Positions 1 to 8,856 of a stretch of 64,000 nt of DNA are shown in pieces. The notes beneath the pieces were generated by a model. It had not been told where the DNA came from, ran no database searches, and saw nothing but the letters and a program-made list of their open reading frames with translations. The translations under genes were made by a program, and so were the position numbers. Source of the DNA: an uncultured Ruminococcus sp. (GTDB lineage: Bacteria; Bacillota; Clostridia; Oscillospirales; Acutalibacteraceae); assembly GCA_902786345.1 (NCBI GenBank), contig CADACB010000003.1, forward strand, positions 1-64,000, given 5' to 3'. How positions within the stretch are numbered: position 1 is the first letter of the stretch; each line of letters begins with the position of its first letter.

Positions 1-49
1 CTGCACCAAACTCATCATTCATTTCTGCCAGTGTCATCTGTCTGTTCAT
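1..49 (-). CDS. 5' end of a gene running off the window, possibly an IS transposase
   Basis: The reverse strand reads an ATG at 49 followed by 15 open codons (MNRQMTLAEMNDEFGA) and then leaves the window. The short N-terminus resembles the start of some IS5/IS1182-type transposases, but 16 residues are too few to be sure. About 290 noncoding bases separate it from the metal-efflux promoter. Confidence 0.35.
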   Translation of the reverse strand, partial: MNRQMTLAEMNDEFGA

Positions 50-126
50 GTTTTTATTATATCATATTTTCAATGACTTCGCAATTATGCGGTGTTGCCC
101 TAATTATTAATTGATACAGGAAGTTT

Positions 127-168
127 TATAATCCGCGTTTGTTCGTAACTGAATAGACGCGGATTATA
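127..168. repeat. Perfect 12-bp inverted repeat, terminator- or IS-end-like
   Basis: TATAATCCGCGT (127-138) is exactly complementary to ACGCGGATTATA (157-168) around an 18-nt loop. It lies alone in the 50-338 gap, which otherwise is AT-rich and shows no gene. There is no clean U-tract on either side, so a terminator role is unproven; an element-end role is equally possible. Confidence 0.5.
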
Positions 169-338
169 CTAAAACGAAAATTATTTTTGTCATACGGTTG
201 TATATCTTATTAAGATCTGGTTAAAAATTAATTTTATAGTCTGAATACAAAACCAAAATTATTGCAAAGCTGATTAATATTGCGAAGTTTATTCAGGAAA
301 TTTTGTTTCGTCAGTTTTATGTTAAACAAGACTAACTA

Positions 339-367
339 TTGACATTTTTTCAAGAAGGTGTTATAAT
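339..367 (+). promoter_or_regulatory. Sigma-A promoter of the metal efflux operon
   Basis: TTGACA (339-344) and TATAAT (362-367) are both perfect consensus hexamers with 17-bp spacing. The transcript would start around 374, inside the palindrome that follows, and 43 bases before the first gene. Confidence 0.85.
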
Positions 368-369
368 AA

Positions 370-395
370 ATTCAACGATTAAACAATCGTTGAAT
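370..395. promoter_or_regulatory. Palindromic operator just downstream of the -10 box
   Basis: ATTCAACGATT (370-380) and AATCGTTGAAT (385-395) form a perfect 11-bp inverted repeat around AAAC. A protein bound here would cover the transcription start, the usual arrangement for an ArsR/SmtB- or CopY-type metal-sensing repressor. No regulator gene lies next to the operon inside the window, so the repressor, if any, is encoded elsewhere. Confidence 0.6.
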
Positions 396-416
396 TGTTG
401 TGAAGGAGAAGATATT

Positions 417-638
417 ATGAAGAAAACTTATAAGATTGATGTTGACTGTGCAAATTGTGCAAACAAAATGGAAAATGCCGCAAAAAATACAGAGGGTGTA
501 AAGGATGCAGTTGTAAACTTTATGACGCTTAAAATGTCGGTGGAATTTGAAGAAGGTGCAGATCCCAAGGAAGTGATGCAGAGTGTTCTGAAAAACTGTA
601 AAAAGGTTGAAAGTGACTGCGAAATTTTTCTTAAATAA
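417..638 (+). CDS. Free-standing heavy-metal-associated (HMA) domain protein
   Basis: This 73-residue protein is a single HMA (ferredoxin-like fold) metal-binding domain with the CxxC motif CANC at residues 11-14, in the context DCANC typical of the N-terminal domains of Zn/Cd ATPases of the CadA type. ATG 417 is chosen because GAAGGAGA precedes it; the longer open frame overlaps the promoter. It is the first gene of the operon, and the P-type ATPase that follows lacks an HMA domain of its own, so the two look like a split CadA: a soluble metal-binding unit or chaperone plus the pump. Expression should respond to metal through the palindrome at 370-395. Confidence 0.8.
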   Translation: MKKTYKIDVDCANCANKMENAAKNTEGVKDAVVNFMTLKMSVEFEEGADPKEVMQSVLKNCKKVESDCEIFLK

Positions 639-660
639 TTACAGCATAAATAAATTGATA

Positions 661-730
661 GGTGCAGGAGCTGAGTCCCTGCCGGGGTCAAGGGGCGGAA
701 CTCTTGTGGGTTTCAGGGCAGAGTACTAAC
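661..730 (+). repeat. Intergenic GC-rich repeat, copy 1
   Basis: About 70 bp beginning GGTGCAGGAGCTGAG closely match 52987-53059 and are markedly more GC-rich than the flanks. The motif contains CAGGagctgagTCCCTG and GGGTCAAGGGG-like arms that could fold. It sits inside the operon between the HMA gene and the P-type ATPase and has no coding potential that I can see. Confidence 0.75.
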
Positions 731-820
731 TATATCTATTGTTTAAGGTAATAAAATATAGGTATAACCGGAAACTTTTTGGTGTGATGAGTTATAGGTT
801 ATGTACAGGGGGTGTGGGCT

Positions 821-2716
821 TTGACAAGAAAACAAAAGAAGAATCTGATCAGAATAATAGCAGCGTCAATACTTATGGTCGGGTTTATGTTTGTGCCTGT
901 CAGCGGTATATACAGGCTGCTGCTGTTTCTTGTGCCATATTTTGTAATCGGGTATGACATACTTATAAAAGCTGCAAAGGGTATAAAGAACCTTCAGCCT
1001 TTTGATGAATGTTTTCTTATGGCAGTGGCAACGATTGGCGCAATAATTGTGGCTGTTATAGAAAATGGCGACTACATCGAAGCGATAGCTGTAATGCTCT
1101 TTTATCAGGTAGGAGAATGGTTTCAAAGCTATGCTGTGGGAAAAAGCCGCAGAAATATAAGCGAGCTTATGGATATTCGTCCGGATTATGCAAATATTGA
1201 GGTTGATGGCAAAATTGAAAAGGTTGACCCGGAAGAGGTTGAAACAGGCTCGGTCATTATTGTGCAGCCGGGAGAAAAAATACCTATTGACGGTATAATT
1301 ATGGAAGGAAGCTCTTCACTGAATACAAGTGCACTTACGGGAGAAAGTCTGCCAAGGGATGTAAAAGAGGGCGACGAGGTAATAAGCGGCTGTATAAACA
1401 TGAGCGGAGTTTTAAGACTGAAAACAACAAAGCAGTTTGAAGACAGCACTGTATCAAAGATACTTGATCTTGTTGAAAATGCAAGCTCACGAAAGTCGCA
1501 GTCAGAAAATTTCATATCTAAATTTGCAAGAGTATATACGCCTGCTGTAGTTTTCAGTGCAATAGCGCTTGCTGTTTTTCCGCCTTTTATTATGATGCTT
1601 TCAGGCGGAAGCGCAGAATGGGGTACGTGGATATACCGTGCATTGACATTTCTTGTTATAAGTTGTCCGTGTGCATTGGTTATAAGTATACCATTGAGTT
1701 TTTTTGCAGGTATAGGAGGAGCAAGCCGTGAGGGTGTGCTTGTTAAAGGCTCTAATTGTCTTGAAATGCTGTCAAAAGCAAAAACTGTAGTATTTGATAA
1801 AACAGGTACGCTGACAAAGGGTGTGTTTGAGGTTACCGCTGTACATCCGGATGTTGTTGACGAAAAAACACTCCTTCACCTTGCTGCACACGTTGAGCAT
1901 TATTCAAAACATCCTATTGCAGCCTCACTGAAAGCAGCATATCCTGATGAAGCAGATGACTGTAATATCAAGGATGTTGAAGAAACTGCAGGTCACGGTG
2001 TAAAAGCTGTGGTAAACGGTGATACTATATGTGTCGGTAATGCAAAGATGATGAAAGCCGCCGGTGCAGATATAAGCGAATGCAGCTCGTGTATCAGACA
2101 CAAGCACAGCGGTACAACAGTTCATATTTCAAGAAATGGTGAATATCTGGGGCATATTGTGATTTCTGATGTTATAAAGCCTGATTCTGAAAAAGCAATA
2201 AGTGAATTAAAAAAATCCGGAGTAAAAAAGACGGTTATACTCACGGGAGATTCAAAGCGTGCGGCGGAAAATACAGCAGAAAAGCTGTCAATTGACGAAG
2301 TATACAGTGAGCTTTTGCCTGCCGATAAGGTGCAGAAGCTCGAGAAAATTATAAGTGAGCCGGGTTCAGGCGTTACTGCATTTGTTGGAGACGGTATAAA
2401 CGATGCACCTGTGTTGTCTCGTGCAGATGTTGGCATAGCTATGGGAGCAATGGGTTCTGATGCTGCAATAGAAGCAGCGGATATTGTTTTAATGGATGAT
2501 AATCCGCTGAAAATTTCAAAGGCAATAAGAATATCCAGAAAATGTCTGAGAATAGTGAATCAGAATATATGGTTCTCAATAGGAATAAAGCTGCTTTGTC
2601 TTATGCTTGGGGCAATCGGACTTGCAAATATGTGGATAGCAATTTTTGCAGATGTGGGAGTTATGGTAATTGCTGTGCTTAATGCAATAAGAGCCTTGTT
2701 TGTAAAGAAAGTATAG
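821..2716 (+). CDS. cadA: Zn2+/Cd2+/Pb2+-type P1B ATPase lacking an N-terminal HMA domain
   Basis: Membrane pump that exports divalent soft metals with ATP. Seen: the TM6 metal motif CPC at about residues 282-284, the phosphorylation site DKTGT (Asp about 326), the P1B signature in [10 protein letters not shown], the TGES-type actuator motif, and the hinge [11 protein letters not shown]. The last membrane helix carries FADVG, whose Asp is diagnostic of the Zn/Cd/Pb subgroup. At 631 residues it is short because the usual N-terminal HMA domain is missing; that domain is encoded separately at 417-638. I choose TTG 821 because AGGGGG (807-812) lies 8 bases upstream; GTG 812 would overlap this site. 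It is followed 25 bases later by copA. Confidence 0.88.
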   Translation: MTRKQKKNLIRIIAASILMVGFMFVPVSGIYRLLLFLVPYFVIGYDILIKAAKGIKNLQPFDECFLMAVATIGAIIVAVIENGDYIEAIAVMLFYQVGEWFQSYAVGKSRRNISELMDIRPDYANIEVDGKIEKVDPEEVETGSVIIVQPGEKIPIDGIIMEGSSSLNTSALTGESLPRDVKEGDEVISGCINMSGVLRLKTTKQFEDSTVSKILDLVENASSRKSQSENFISKFARVYTPAVVFSAIALAVFPPFIMMLSGGSAEWGTWIYRALTFLVISCPCALVISIPLSFFAGIGGASREGVLVKGSNCLEMLSKAKTVVFDKTGTLTKGVFEVTAVHPDVVDEKTLLHLAAHVEHYSKHPIAASLKAAYPDEADDCNIKDVEETAGHGVKAVVNGDTICVGNAKMMKAAGADISECSSCIRHKHSGTTVHISRNGEYLGHIVISDVIKPDSEKAISELKKSGVKKTVILTGDSKRAAENTAEKLSIDEVYSELLPADKVQKLEKIISEPGSGVTAFVGDGINDAPVLSRADVGIAMGAMGSDAAIEAADIVLMDDNPLKISKAIRISRKCLRIVNQNIWFSIGIKLLCLMLGAIGLANMWIAIFADVGVMVIAVLNAIRALFVKKV

Positions 2717-2741
2717 AGCTTGTATCGGAAGTGATGAGAGA

Positions 2742-5309
2742 GTGAAGCAGTATAAGATAACGGGGATGAGCTGTGCGGCTTGTCAGGCAAGAGTAGAAAA
2801 GGCTGTCAGTTCGGTTGACGGTGTTACATCTTGTTCAGTCAGCCTTCTTACAAATTCAATGGGGGTTGAAGGAACAGTAAGTGATGATGCAGTCATTTCT
2901 GCCGTTGAGAATGCAGGTTATGGTGCAGAGCGTAAGGATAAAAGTTCAAAAAAAAGCTCGTTTGCTGATAAAATAGCGTCAGAGGAGGAAGCCTTAAAAG
3001 ATAAGGAAACTCCGAAGCTTAAAAAAAGACTTGCATTCTCTGTTGTTTTTTTGCTTGTATTGATGTATTTTTCTATGGGTGCACATATGTTTGGCTTTCC
3101 TGTACCATGGTTTATGCAGGAAAATCATATTGCAATGGGACTTGTGCAGTTGCTGCTTTCAGGCATAATAATGGTAATAAATCAGAAATTTTTTATCAGC
3201 GGATTCAAAAGTCTGTTTCACGGTGCACCTAATATGGATACACTGATAGCTCTGGGTTCATCTGCTGCGTTTATATATAGTACGGTTATGCTGTTTGTTA
3301 TGACATCGGCACAGCTTGAAGGAAACCACGAATATGTAAAAAGCCTTATGAATGAATTCTATTTCGAGTCTGCGGCGATGATACTGACGCTTATAACGGT
3401 CGGAAAAATGTTGGAAGCGTATTCAAAAGGGAAAACTACAGATGCACTGAAAAGTCTTATGCATCTTGCACCGAAAACAGCAAATGTTATACGTGATGAT
3501 ATTGAGATGACTGTCAGGCTTGATGATGTGAACAAGGGGGATGTTTTTGTTGTAAGACCCGGAGAAAAAATTCCTGTTGACGGAATTGTACTTGAGGGCA
3601 GCAGTGCCGTTGACGAATCGGCACTTACAGGTGAGAGTGTTCCTGTTGATAAAAACGAGGGAAGTGTTGTTTCATCGGCTACAATCAATAAATCCGGTTT
3701 TCTGAAATGCCGGGCTTCACGTGTAGGTGAGGATACAACACTGTCACAGATAATTTCAATGGTCAGTGATGCTGCGGCTACAAAAGCTCCGGTTGCAAAA
3801 ATTGCCGACAGAATATCATTAGTATTTGTTCCTGCCGTAATAGCTCTTGCAATCATTACTGCTGTAATATGGCTGATAGTTGGTGCATCTTCAGGAACAG
3901 CGCTTGCAAGGGGAATTTGCGTTCTTGTTGTATCATGTCCGTGTGCACTTGGACTGGCAACTCCTGTTGCTATAATGGTAGGAAACGGTGTTGGTGCAAA
4001 AAATGGCATACTTTTTAAAAATGCAGAGGCTCTTCAGGAAACAGGCAGGATAGATATAGCTGTACTTGATAAAACAGGTACAATTACAAGCGGAAAACCT
4101 GTTGTTACTGATATTGCTGCTGAAGGCATTGATGAATCTGAGCTGCTGCGTTTTGCAGCTTCTGTTGAAAGTAAAAGTGAACATCCGCTTGCCGCTGCAA
4201 TAAATGATTATGCAAAAAACAATGGCGTTAAGCTTTGTGATGTTTCAGAATTTACAGCACATTCCGGCAGTGGTATTACTGCCATGGTTGATGGTGAAAA
4301 GCTGTGTGCCGGTAATTCTGATTTTATAGAACAAATGGTAAGTATTCCTGATGGAGTGATGAATAAGGCAAAATGCTTTTCGGCGGAAGGAAAAACTCCC
4401 ATATTTTTTTCAAGGAACAATAATCTTATCGGACTTATCGCTGTTGCCGATACAATAAAGGATGATTCGGCACAGGCAGTCAGCGAATTGCAAAATATGG
4501 GAATATATGTTATAATGCTTACAGGAGATAACAATTATACTGCAAATGCAATAGGGAAGCAGGCAGGCGTTGATCTTGTAATATCTGATGTAAAGCCGAA
4601 CACTAAAGAAGCTGTTATAAAGACACTGCTTGAAAAAGGCAGGGTTGCTATGATTGGTGATGGAATTAATGATGCTCCGGCACTGACAAGGGCAAGCGTA
4701 GGTATAGCGATAGGTGCAGGAACTGATGTAGCAATAGATGCTGCGGATGTTGTGCTTATGAAAAGCCGGCTTACGGATGCATCGGCAGCTGTCAGACTTT
4801 CAAGAAAAACCTATAAAAACATAAAGGAAAATCTTTTCTGGGCATTGATATATAATATACTGCTGATACCATTAGCAGCAGGAGCATACAGCTTTCTAGG
4901 ACTGTCTATGAATCCTATGTGGGGAGCTGCTGCAATGAGTCTTTCCAGTGTGTTTGTTGTTACAAATGCACTAAGGCTCAATCTGCTTAAAATTTATGAT
5001 ACCGGATATGATAAGGCAAAAAAAGCTAAAATAAATGTAAGTGAGCTTTTGTCCTGCCTTAATCTTAATAAAGAAAAAAATGAAAGTGAGGAGAAGCTTA
5101 TGACAAAGACGATGAAAATTGAAGGTATGATGTGTCAGCACTGTGAAGCTGCTGTTAAAAAGGCGCTTGAGTCTGTTGACGGTGTTGAAGGTGCACAGGT
5201 AAGTCATACTGAAAATAAGGCTGTTGTCACCCTTTCAAAAGAGGTTGACAGCCAGGTTCTTAAAAAAGCCGTTGAAGATAAGGATTATAAGGTTGTAGGA
5301 ATAGAATAA
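2742..5309 (+). CDS. copA: Cu+-exporting P1B ATPase with N- and C-terminal HMA domains
   Basis: An 855-residue copper pump. The N-terminal HMA domain has CAAC (Cys 11 and 14); then come eight predicted membrane helices with CPC at 399-401, DKTGT (Asp 443), [18 protein letters not shown], and the Cu+-specific residues YN in TM7 (ALIYN) and MSLSS in TM8. Unusually, a complete second HMA domain (MMCQHC, Cys 798 and 801) is fused after TM8 by a lysine-rich linker. The GTG start at 2742 is 25 bases after the preceding ATPase, so the two are one operon. The fused C-terminal domain has its own ribosome binding site and start at 5100 (see the separate entry). Confidence 0.93.
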   Translation: MKQYKITGMSCAACQARVEKAVSSVDGVTSCSVSLLTNSMGVEGTVSDDAVISAVENAGYGAERKDKSSKKSSFADKIASEEEALKDKETPKLKKRLAFSVVFLLVLMYFSMGAHMFGFPVPWFMQENHIAMGLVQLLLSGIIMVINQKFFISGFKSLFHGAPNMDTLIALGSSAAFIYSTVMLFVMTSAQLEGNHEYVKSLMNEFYFESAAMILTLITVGKMLEAYSKGKTTDALKSLMHLAPKTANVIRDDIEMTVRLDDVNKGDVFVVRPGEKIPVDGIVLEGSSAVDESALTGESVPVDKNEGSVVSSATINKSGFLKCRASRVGEDTTLSQIISMVSDAAATKAPVAKIADRISLVFVPAVIALAIITAVIWLIVGASSGTALARGICVLVVSCPCALGLATPVAIMVGNGVGAKNGILFKNAEALQETGRIDIAVLDKTGTITSGKPVVTDIAAEGIDESELLRFAASVESKSEHPLAAAINDYAKNNGVKLCDVSEFTAHSGSGITAMVDGEKLCAGNSDFIEQMVSIPDGVMNKAKCFSAEGKTPIFFSRNNNLIGLIAVADTIKDDSAQAVSELQNMGIYVIMLTGDNNYTANAIGKQAGVDLVISDVKPNTKEAVIKTLLEKGRVAMIGDGINDAPALTRASVGIAIGAGTDVAIDAADVVLMKSRLTDASAAVRLSRKTYKNIKENLFWALIYNILLIPLAAGAYSFLGLSMNPMWGAAAMSLSSVFVVTNALRLNLLKIYDTGYDKAKKAKINVSELLSCLNLNKEKNESEEKLMTKTMKIEGMMCQHCEAAVKKALESVDGVEGAQVSHTENKAVVTLSKEVDSQVLKKAVEDKDYKVVGIE
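5100..5309 (+). CDS. copZ: CopZ-like copper chaperone, probable internal in-frame translation from copA
   Basis: Within copA, AGGAG (5089-5093) is followed after 6 bases by ATG 5100, in frame, giving a 69-residue protein that starts [15 protein letters not shown] and contains a whole HMA domain. Its start, length and sequence look like ordinary stand-alone CopZ of Firmicutes. The cell could therefore make both the fused pump and a free chaperone from one mRNA. E. coli copA is known to yield a chaperone from the same gene by frameshifting; here the proposed route is internal initiation. The alternative is that the site is a relic of a former separate copZ whose upstream stop was lost. Confidence 0.6.
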   Translation: MTKTMKIEGMMCQHCEAAVKKALESVDGVEGAQVSHTENKAVVTLSKEVDSQVLKKAVEDKDYKVVGIE

Positions 5310-5315
5310 GACAAT

Positions 5316-5352
5316 AAAATTGGCAGCAGAAAAATTTGCTGTCAATTTTTAT
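5316..5352 (+). terminator. Rho-independent terminator after copA
   Basis: AAAATTGGCAGCA (5316-5328) pairs with TGCTGTCAATTTT (5337-5349), with one G-T pair, and is followed by Ts. It closes the metal efflux operon. Confidence 0.85.
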
Positions 5353-5383
5353 TATAAAATAATCATATATACATAATTGTCAG

Positions 5384-5412
5384 TTGACAAGAGAAGTGAA
5401 TTTGTATATTAT
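5384..5412 (+). promoter_or_regulatory. Sigma-A promoter of the alarmone synthetase gene
   Basis: TTGACA (5384-5389) and TATTAT (5407-5412) are separated by 17 bp, about 40 bases upstream of the start codon. Confidence 0.7.
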
Positions 5413-5452
5413 AGTTGTTAATAAATGCTGATAAGATTCGGAGATGAACATT

Positions 5453-6181
5453 ATGACTGAAATAGAATTTGTAAACGGCGGAGATGCTAAACAGCAGGCA
5501 GATAAAGTGGCGAAGGAGCTTGTAAAATTTTCACGTGATATTAATTTTGATGGAGAAGCATTGCTCGACTTTGTTCAGGAGAGTATCATTCCTGTAGAAC
5601 AGTTTTTTGCTAATTATACCTGTGCAATTATGGAGATCGAAACAAAGTTTAAGGTTCTCAACGAGCAGTTTTCACTTAAATATGACGGTAATCCGATAGA
5701 ATCAATAAAAAGCAGAGTGAAGGATTATGACAGCATTATAAGAAAAATTATAAGAAAAAAACTGCCTCATACCCTTGAAGCTATTGAAGAAAATATAAAT
5801 GACATTGCGGGCGTCAGAGTTATATGTTCATTTGAGGATGATATATACCGTCTTGCAAAGTGCCTTTTGCAGCAGGATGACATCACCCTCATCCGTGAAA
5901 AGGATTATATACAAAATCCAAAGCCAAGCGGATACAGAAGTCTTCATCTGATAGTTTCTGTACCTATATTTCTTGAAAATGAGAAAAAGGATGTTAAGGT
6001 TGAAGTGCAGCTGAGAACTATCGCTATGGACTTCTGGGCAAGTCTTGAGCATAAGCTGAAATATAAAAAGGATATTTCTCCCGATAAGTTGGAAATGCTT
6101 ACAAAAGAGCTTGTTGATTGTGCAAATGTCAGTGCTTCTCTTGACAGACGGATGCAGAATGTGAGAAATAATATAATATAA
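5453..6181 (+). CDS. relQ: Small alarmone synthetase, RelA/SpoT-domain GTP pyrophosphokinase
   Basis: Transfers pyrophosphate from ATP to GTP or GDP to make (p)ppGpp. The 242-residue protein consists of one RelA/SpoT synthetase domain flanked by helices; visible motifs are DIAGVRVIC, PKPSGYRSLH, VEVQLRTIAMDFWASLEHKLKYK. There is no HD hydrolase, TGS or ACT domain, so it is a single-domain synthetase of the RelQ/YjbM type rather than Rel. ATG 5453 is preferred over ATG 5444 because the GGAG at 5440-5443 abuts the latter. It is monocistronic, with its own promoter. Members of the family are tetrameric and often induced by envelope stress; that is family knowledge, not seen here. Confidence 0.9.
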   Translation: MTEIEFVNGGDAKQQADKVAKELVKFSRDINFDGEALLDFVQESIIPVEQFFANYTCAIMEIETKFKVLNEQFSLKYDGNPIESIKSRVKDYDSIIRKIIRKKLPHTLEAIEENINDIAGVRVICSFEDDIYRLAKCLLQQDDITLIREKDYIQNPKPSGYRSLHLIVSVPIFLENEKKDVKVEVQLRTIAMDFWASLEHKLKYKKDISPDKLEMLTKELVDCANVSASLDRRMQNVRNNII

Positions 6182-6278
6182 AATCTGAAGTGCTTTACAA
6201 AATAAAAAAAGTATGATAAAATTTAATTGTATAAAATATAAATTGTTAGTATAAACAGAAGACAAGGAGGCAGAATTT

Positions 6279-6821
6279 ATGAGTATTTATGATTATAGTA
6301 TACCAAATACAAACGGTGAAGAGATCTCTATGAAAAATTATGAGGGAAAGGTTATTATTATTGTAAATACAGCAACAGGCTGTGGCTTTACCCCACAGTA
6401 TAAGGATCTTGAAGCTCTTTTTGAAAAATATCACGATAAAGGTCTGGAAATAATTGATGTTCCCTGTAATCAGTTTGCAGGTCAGACTCCCGGAACAGAT
6501 GAAGAAATACACGAGTTTTGCACACTCAAATACAATACTCAGTTTCCCCAGATGAAAAAGTCTGATGTTAACGGAGAAAATGCACTTCCTGTTTTCAAAT
6601 ATCTTAAAGAACAGCAGGGATTCAAGGGTTTTGGCAAGGGACTTAAGGCTTTTGCGATGGATAAGATGTGTAAGAGTATTGATAAAAATTATAAGAACAA
6701 TCCTGATATAAAATGGAATTTTACAAAGTTCCTTGTGGACCGCAGCGGTAATGTTGTTGATCGCTTTGAGCCAACAGATGATATGAAAAAGCTTGAGGCA
6801 AGTGTTGCTGAACTTATCTGA
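6279..6821 (+). CDS. gpx: Glutathione peroxidase family thiol peroxidase
   Basis: A 180-residue thioredoxin-fold peroxidase. The peroxidatic cysteine is Cys35 in NTATGCGFT, and the partner residues are visible in VPCNQFAGQ and WNFTKFLVDR. It uses cysteine, not selenocysteine. Bacterial members usually reduce peroxides with thioredoxin rather than glutathione, so the name is historical. A strong AAGGAGG precedes the ATG, and a terminator follows, so it is a single-gene unit. In an anaerobe it would serve peroxide defence. Confidence 0.92.
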   Translation: MSIYDYSIPNTNGEEISMKNYEGKVIIIVNTATGCGFTPQYKDLEALFEKYHDKGLEIIDVPCNQFAGQTPGTDEEIHEFCTLKYNTQFPQMKKSDVNGENALPVFKYLKEQQGFKGFGKGLKAFAMDKMCKSIDKNYKNNPDIKWNFTKFLVDRSGNVVDRFEPTDDMKKLEASVAELI

Positions 6822-6856
6822 TTATAATATTTCTCACAATAAACATATCTCCTTAG

Positions 6857-6900
6857 AAATACCACAGCTCATTATATACAGGGCTGTGGTATTTCTTTTG
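6857..6900 (+). terminator. Terminator between gpx and sigF
   Basis: AAATACCACAGC (6857-6868) pairs perfectly with GCTGTGGTATTT (6883-6894), followed by CTTTTGTTT. It lies between convergent genes and could work for both. Confidence 0.85.
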
Positions 6901-6952
6901 TTTAAGTCAATGTAATTTCTGATAATAAATGAGCCATAACAAACAATAAGTG

Positions 6953-7606
6953 TTATGTTAGTCTGTCTCTCAGATATAACAGCAGCTTTTTTTCTCTTCT
7001 GGACACCTGAACCTGTGTCATACCGAGTATTTTGGCAGTCTTAGCTTGTGTTAGATTTTGATAAAAACGCAGTCTTATAAGTTCTCTGTCACGTTCTTCC
7101 AGACGTGACAGTTCTGAATTTAATGAGATGATCTCAGTTATATTTTCATCAGGTGATGAAACGGGAATATCGCTCTGTACATCACCGTCATCATTTGTTA
7201 TGGTCAGTGAAACGGGAGGCGCTGATGCAGCAATGGCTTCTGTAATCTGTTCAGCGGATACGGAAAGTCTTTGTGCAAGCTCACTGACAGTAGGCTCCCT
7301 GCCTGTTTCGGTGTTAAATTTCTGTGTTTCTCTTGTCACCTTGAGTGAAAGCTCTTTAAGACTTCTTGAAATTTTAATGGCTCCGCCGTCACGAAAGAGT
7401 CTTTTTATTTCACCTATTATAACAGGCACTGCATATGTGGAAAATTGATAACCAAGTTCGCTGTTAAAGTTATCGGCAGCCTTGACAAGTCCCATACAGC
7501 CTGCCTGATAGAGGTCGTCATATTCGATACCTCTGCCCTTAAACCGCTTCGCACAGGAGTGAACAAGTCCAAGATGTTCCTCAACCGATATACAGCGTTC
7601 ATCCAT
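6953..7606 (-). CDS. sigF: Forespore RNA polymerase sigma-F factor
   Basis: First forespore-specific sigma factor in sporulation. The 217-residue protein shows region 2 (DLYQAGCMGLVKAADNF, YQFSTYAVPVIIGEIKR), region 3 (EPTVSELAQRLSVS) and region 4 with a helix-turn-helix (LTQAKTAKILGMTQVQVSRREKK). It is the last gene of the classical spoIIA operon; its start overlaps spoIIAB by 8 bases, indicating translational coupling. Its partner anti-sigma and anti-anti-sigma genes are directly upstream on the same strand. Confidence 0.96.
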   Translation of the reverse strand: MDERCISVEEHLGLVHSCAKRFKGRGIEYDDLYQAGCMGLVKAADNFNSELGYQFSTYAVPVIIGEIKRLFRDGGAIKISRSLKELSLKVTRETQKFNTETGREPTVSELAQRLSVSAEQITEAIAASAPPVSLTITNDDGDVQSDIPVSSPDENITEIISLNSELSRLEERDRELIRLRFYQNLTQAKTAKILGMTQVQVSRREKKLLLYLRDRLT

Positions 7607-8042
7607 TATATACCCTCCGGCTTATTCTTTTTTTCAATATAACAGTTGTGCCTTTTCCCGGAGATGAGCGAACATTAACATTGTCAGTAAAGCTTTGCAT
7701 AACAGCAAATCCCAGCCCGGCACGCTCCTCTGAGGGAGCGGTCGTAAACAGTGGCTCCATTGCCTGTGCTACATTTTCTATACCGATTCCCTTATCCCTT
7801 ATCTTTATAATTACCACAGCACCTTCGGTTATTTTGACGTTAATATATATTCTTCCGATAGTATTTCTGTATGCGTGTACCACACAGTTTGTAACTGCCT
7901 CAGAAACAGCGGTTTTAATATCGTTAAGCTCACCTATTGTAGGATCAAGCTGTGCGATAAAGGCAGACACGGCAGAGCGTGCAAAGCCTTCGTTTGAAGA
8001 CCGGCTTTCAAACCAAAGCTCCATTTCATTCAACGGTTTCAT
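7599..8042 (-). CDS. spoIIAB: Anti-sigma-F factor, serine kinase
   Basis: Binds and inhibits sigma-F and phosphorylates SpoIIAA. The 147-residue GHKL ATPase shows the N-box EAVTNCVVHAYRN, the G1 box IRDKGIGIEN and the G2 box EERAGLGFAVM. ATG 8042 is chosen since GGGAG precedes it; it yields MKPLNEMEL, like other SpoIIAB starts. It overlaps spoIIAA by 17 bases and sigF by 8. Confidence 0.95.
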   Translation of the reverse strand: MKPLNEMELWFESRSSNEGFARSAVSAFIAQLDPTIGELNDIKTAVSEAVTNCVVHAYRNTIGRIYINVKITEGAVVIIKIRDKGIGIENVAQAMEPLFTTAPSEERAGLGFAVMQSFTDNVNVRSSPGKGTTVILKKRISRRVYNG

Positions 8043-8361
8043 AAGCTTCTCCCTTCTTTTCAATAACGCCAAGTGCACCTAATCCCGAAAGAAACATAAT
8101 CTTCTCAAGCTGATCAGGCACATTTACAACACAAAGCTCTCCTCCATAAAGATGCATCATACGGTAGCGTCCCATAATCAAGCCTATTCCTGAGCTGTCC
8201 ATAAAGCTGACATCGGAAAAATCAAGCTTCAGGACAGATGGTTTTTTTTGTTGTATAAGAGAATCAATAAGCTCTCTTGCTGTCTTAGCTGAGTGATGAT
8301 CTATTTCTCCCGAAAGACGGTAAGTCATTTCGTTTTCATTGAAGCTGACCCTGTTTATCAA
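8026..8361 (-). CDS. spoIIAA: Anti-anti-sigma factor
   Basis: A 111-residue STAS-domain protein that releases sigma-F by binding SpoIIAB when unphosphorylated. The phosphorylation region FMDSSGIGLIMGR is intact. I take TTG 8361 as the start: AAGGAGG (8377-8371) stands 9 bases upstream and the resulting length matches the family, whereas the longer frame places that ribosome binding site inside the gene. First gene of the spoIIA operon. Confidence 0.93.
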   Translation of the reverse strand: MINRVSFNENEMTYRLSGEIDHHSAKTARELIDSLIQQKKPSVLKLDFSDVSFMDSSGIGLIMGRYRMMHLYGGELCVVNVPDQLEKIMFLSGLGALGVIEKKGEAYETVE

Positions 8362-8432
8362 AGTATCATACCTCCTTGCTGTCAACACCTTATGCTTTAC
8401 CTAAACAATATTAGCATAGTACGGCAGATGAT

Positions 8433-8441
8433 TTTGACGAA
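8433..8441 (-). promoter_or_regulatory. Possible Spo0A box upstream of spoIIAA
   Basis: The reverse strand reads TTCGTCAAA, one mismatch from the Spo0A box TTTGTCAAA, about 75 bases upstream of the spoIIAA start. spoIIA operons are known Spo0A targets. I did not find a convincing sigma-H promoter beside it. Confidence 0.4.
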
Positions 8442-8455
8442 AACAGGCAATTCAT

Positions 8456-8503
8456 AAAAAAATGGACATAATATTTTTATACTGAAATAAAAATATTATG
8501 TCC
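8456..8503 (-). terminator. Long AT-rich terminator after the coat-like genes
   Basis: A perfect 17-bp inverted repeat (8464-8480 and 8487-8503) with a 6-base loop is followed on the reverse strand by seven Us. It ends the two-gene unit at 8596-9030 and insulates spoIIA from it. Confidence 0.8.
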
Positions 8504-8595
8504 GTGATATTTAAGTTATCTGTATTGGATTTAAAAAGAGAAGAAATTTAAAGCTCATAATAATTCTGATTTATAAAACAGACCATATTATTCCG

Positions 8596-8844
8596 TCAGG
8601 AGTTAGAGCTGTATTTCATTTTAACTGAATTAAGCTTGCTCTGGTCTGCATTGTCGGCAGTGTACCAGCCGCGTGATTCCATTTTATCATAAATCTGTGA
8701 CTGCATATTAAGTGACGAATTCAGTGAGCTTGAAAAGGCACGCTGTACATCACTGCTTGATGATTCAATTGTACCATGCATAAAAAGGTCGCATACACCT
8801 TTTTCAAGAAGCAAAAGGTTTTCCATAAGATCTCTGTCGTTCAT
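8596..8844 (-). CDS. CotF-like small spore coat protein
   Basis: An 82-residue protein. It resembles the spore coat CotF/YhcQ group: MNDRDLMENLLLLEKGVCDLFMHG is close to their N-terminal helix, followed by a Ser/Gln-rich helical region ending near SRGWY. No membrane segment or signal is present. AAGGAGG precedes the ATG and overlaps the stop of the upstream 57-residue gene. Given the sigma-G-like promoter upstream and the spoIIA neighbours, expression in the developing spore is likely. The exact role is unknown. Confidence 0.7.
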   Translation of the reverse strand: MNDRDLMENLLLLEKGVCDLFMHGTIESSSSDVQRAFSSSLNSSLNMQSQIYDKMESRGWYTADNADQSKLNSVKMKYSSNS

Positions 8845-8856
8845 ATATATGCCTCC

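Noticed and set aside
3359..4009. 216-residue reverse-strand open frame inside copA
   Set aside because: It is antisense to highly conserved P-type ATPase motifs, has no ribosome binding site, and its composition is typical of antisense frames.
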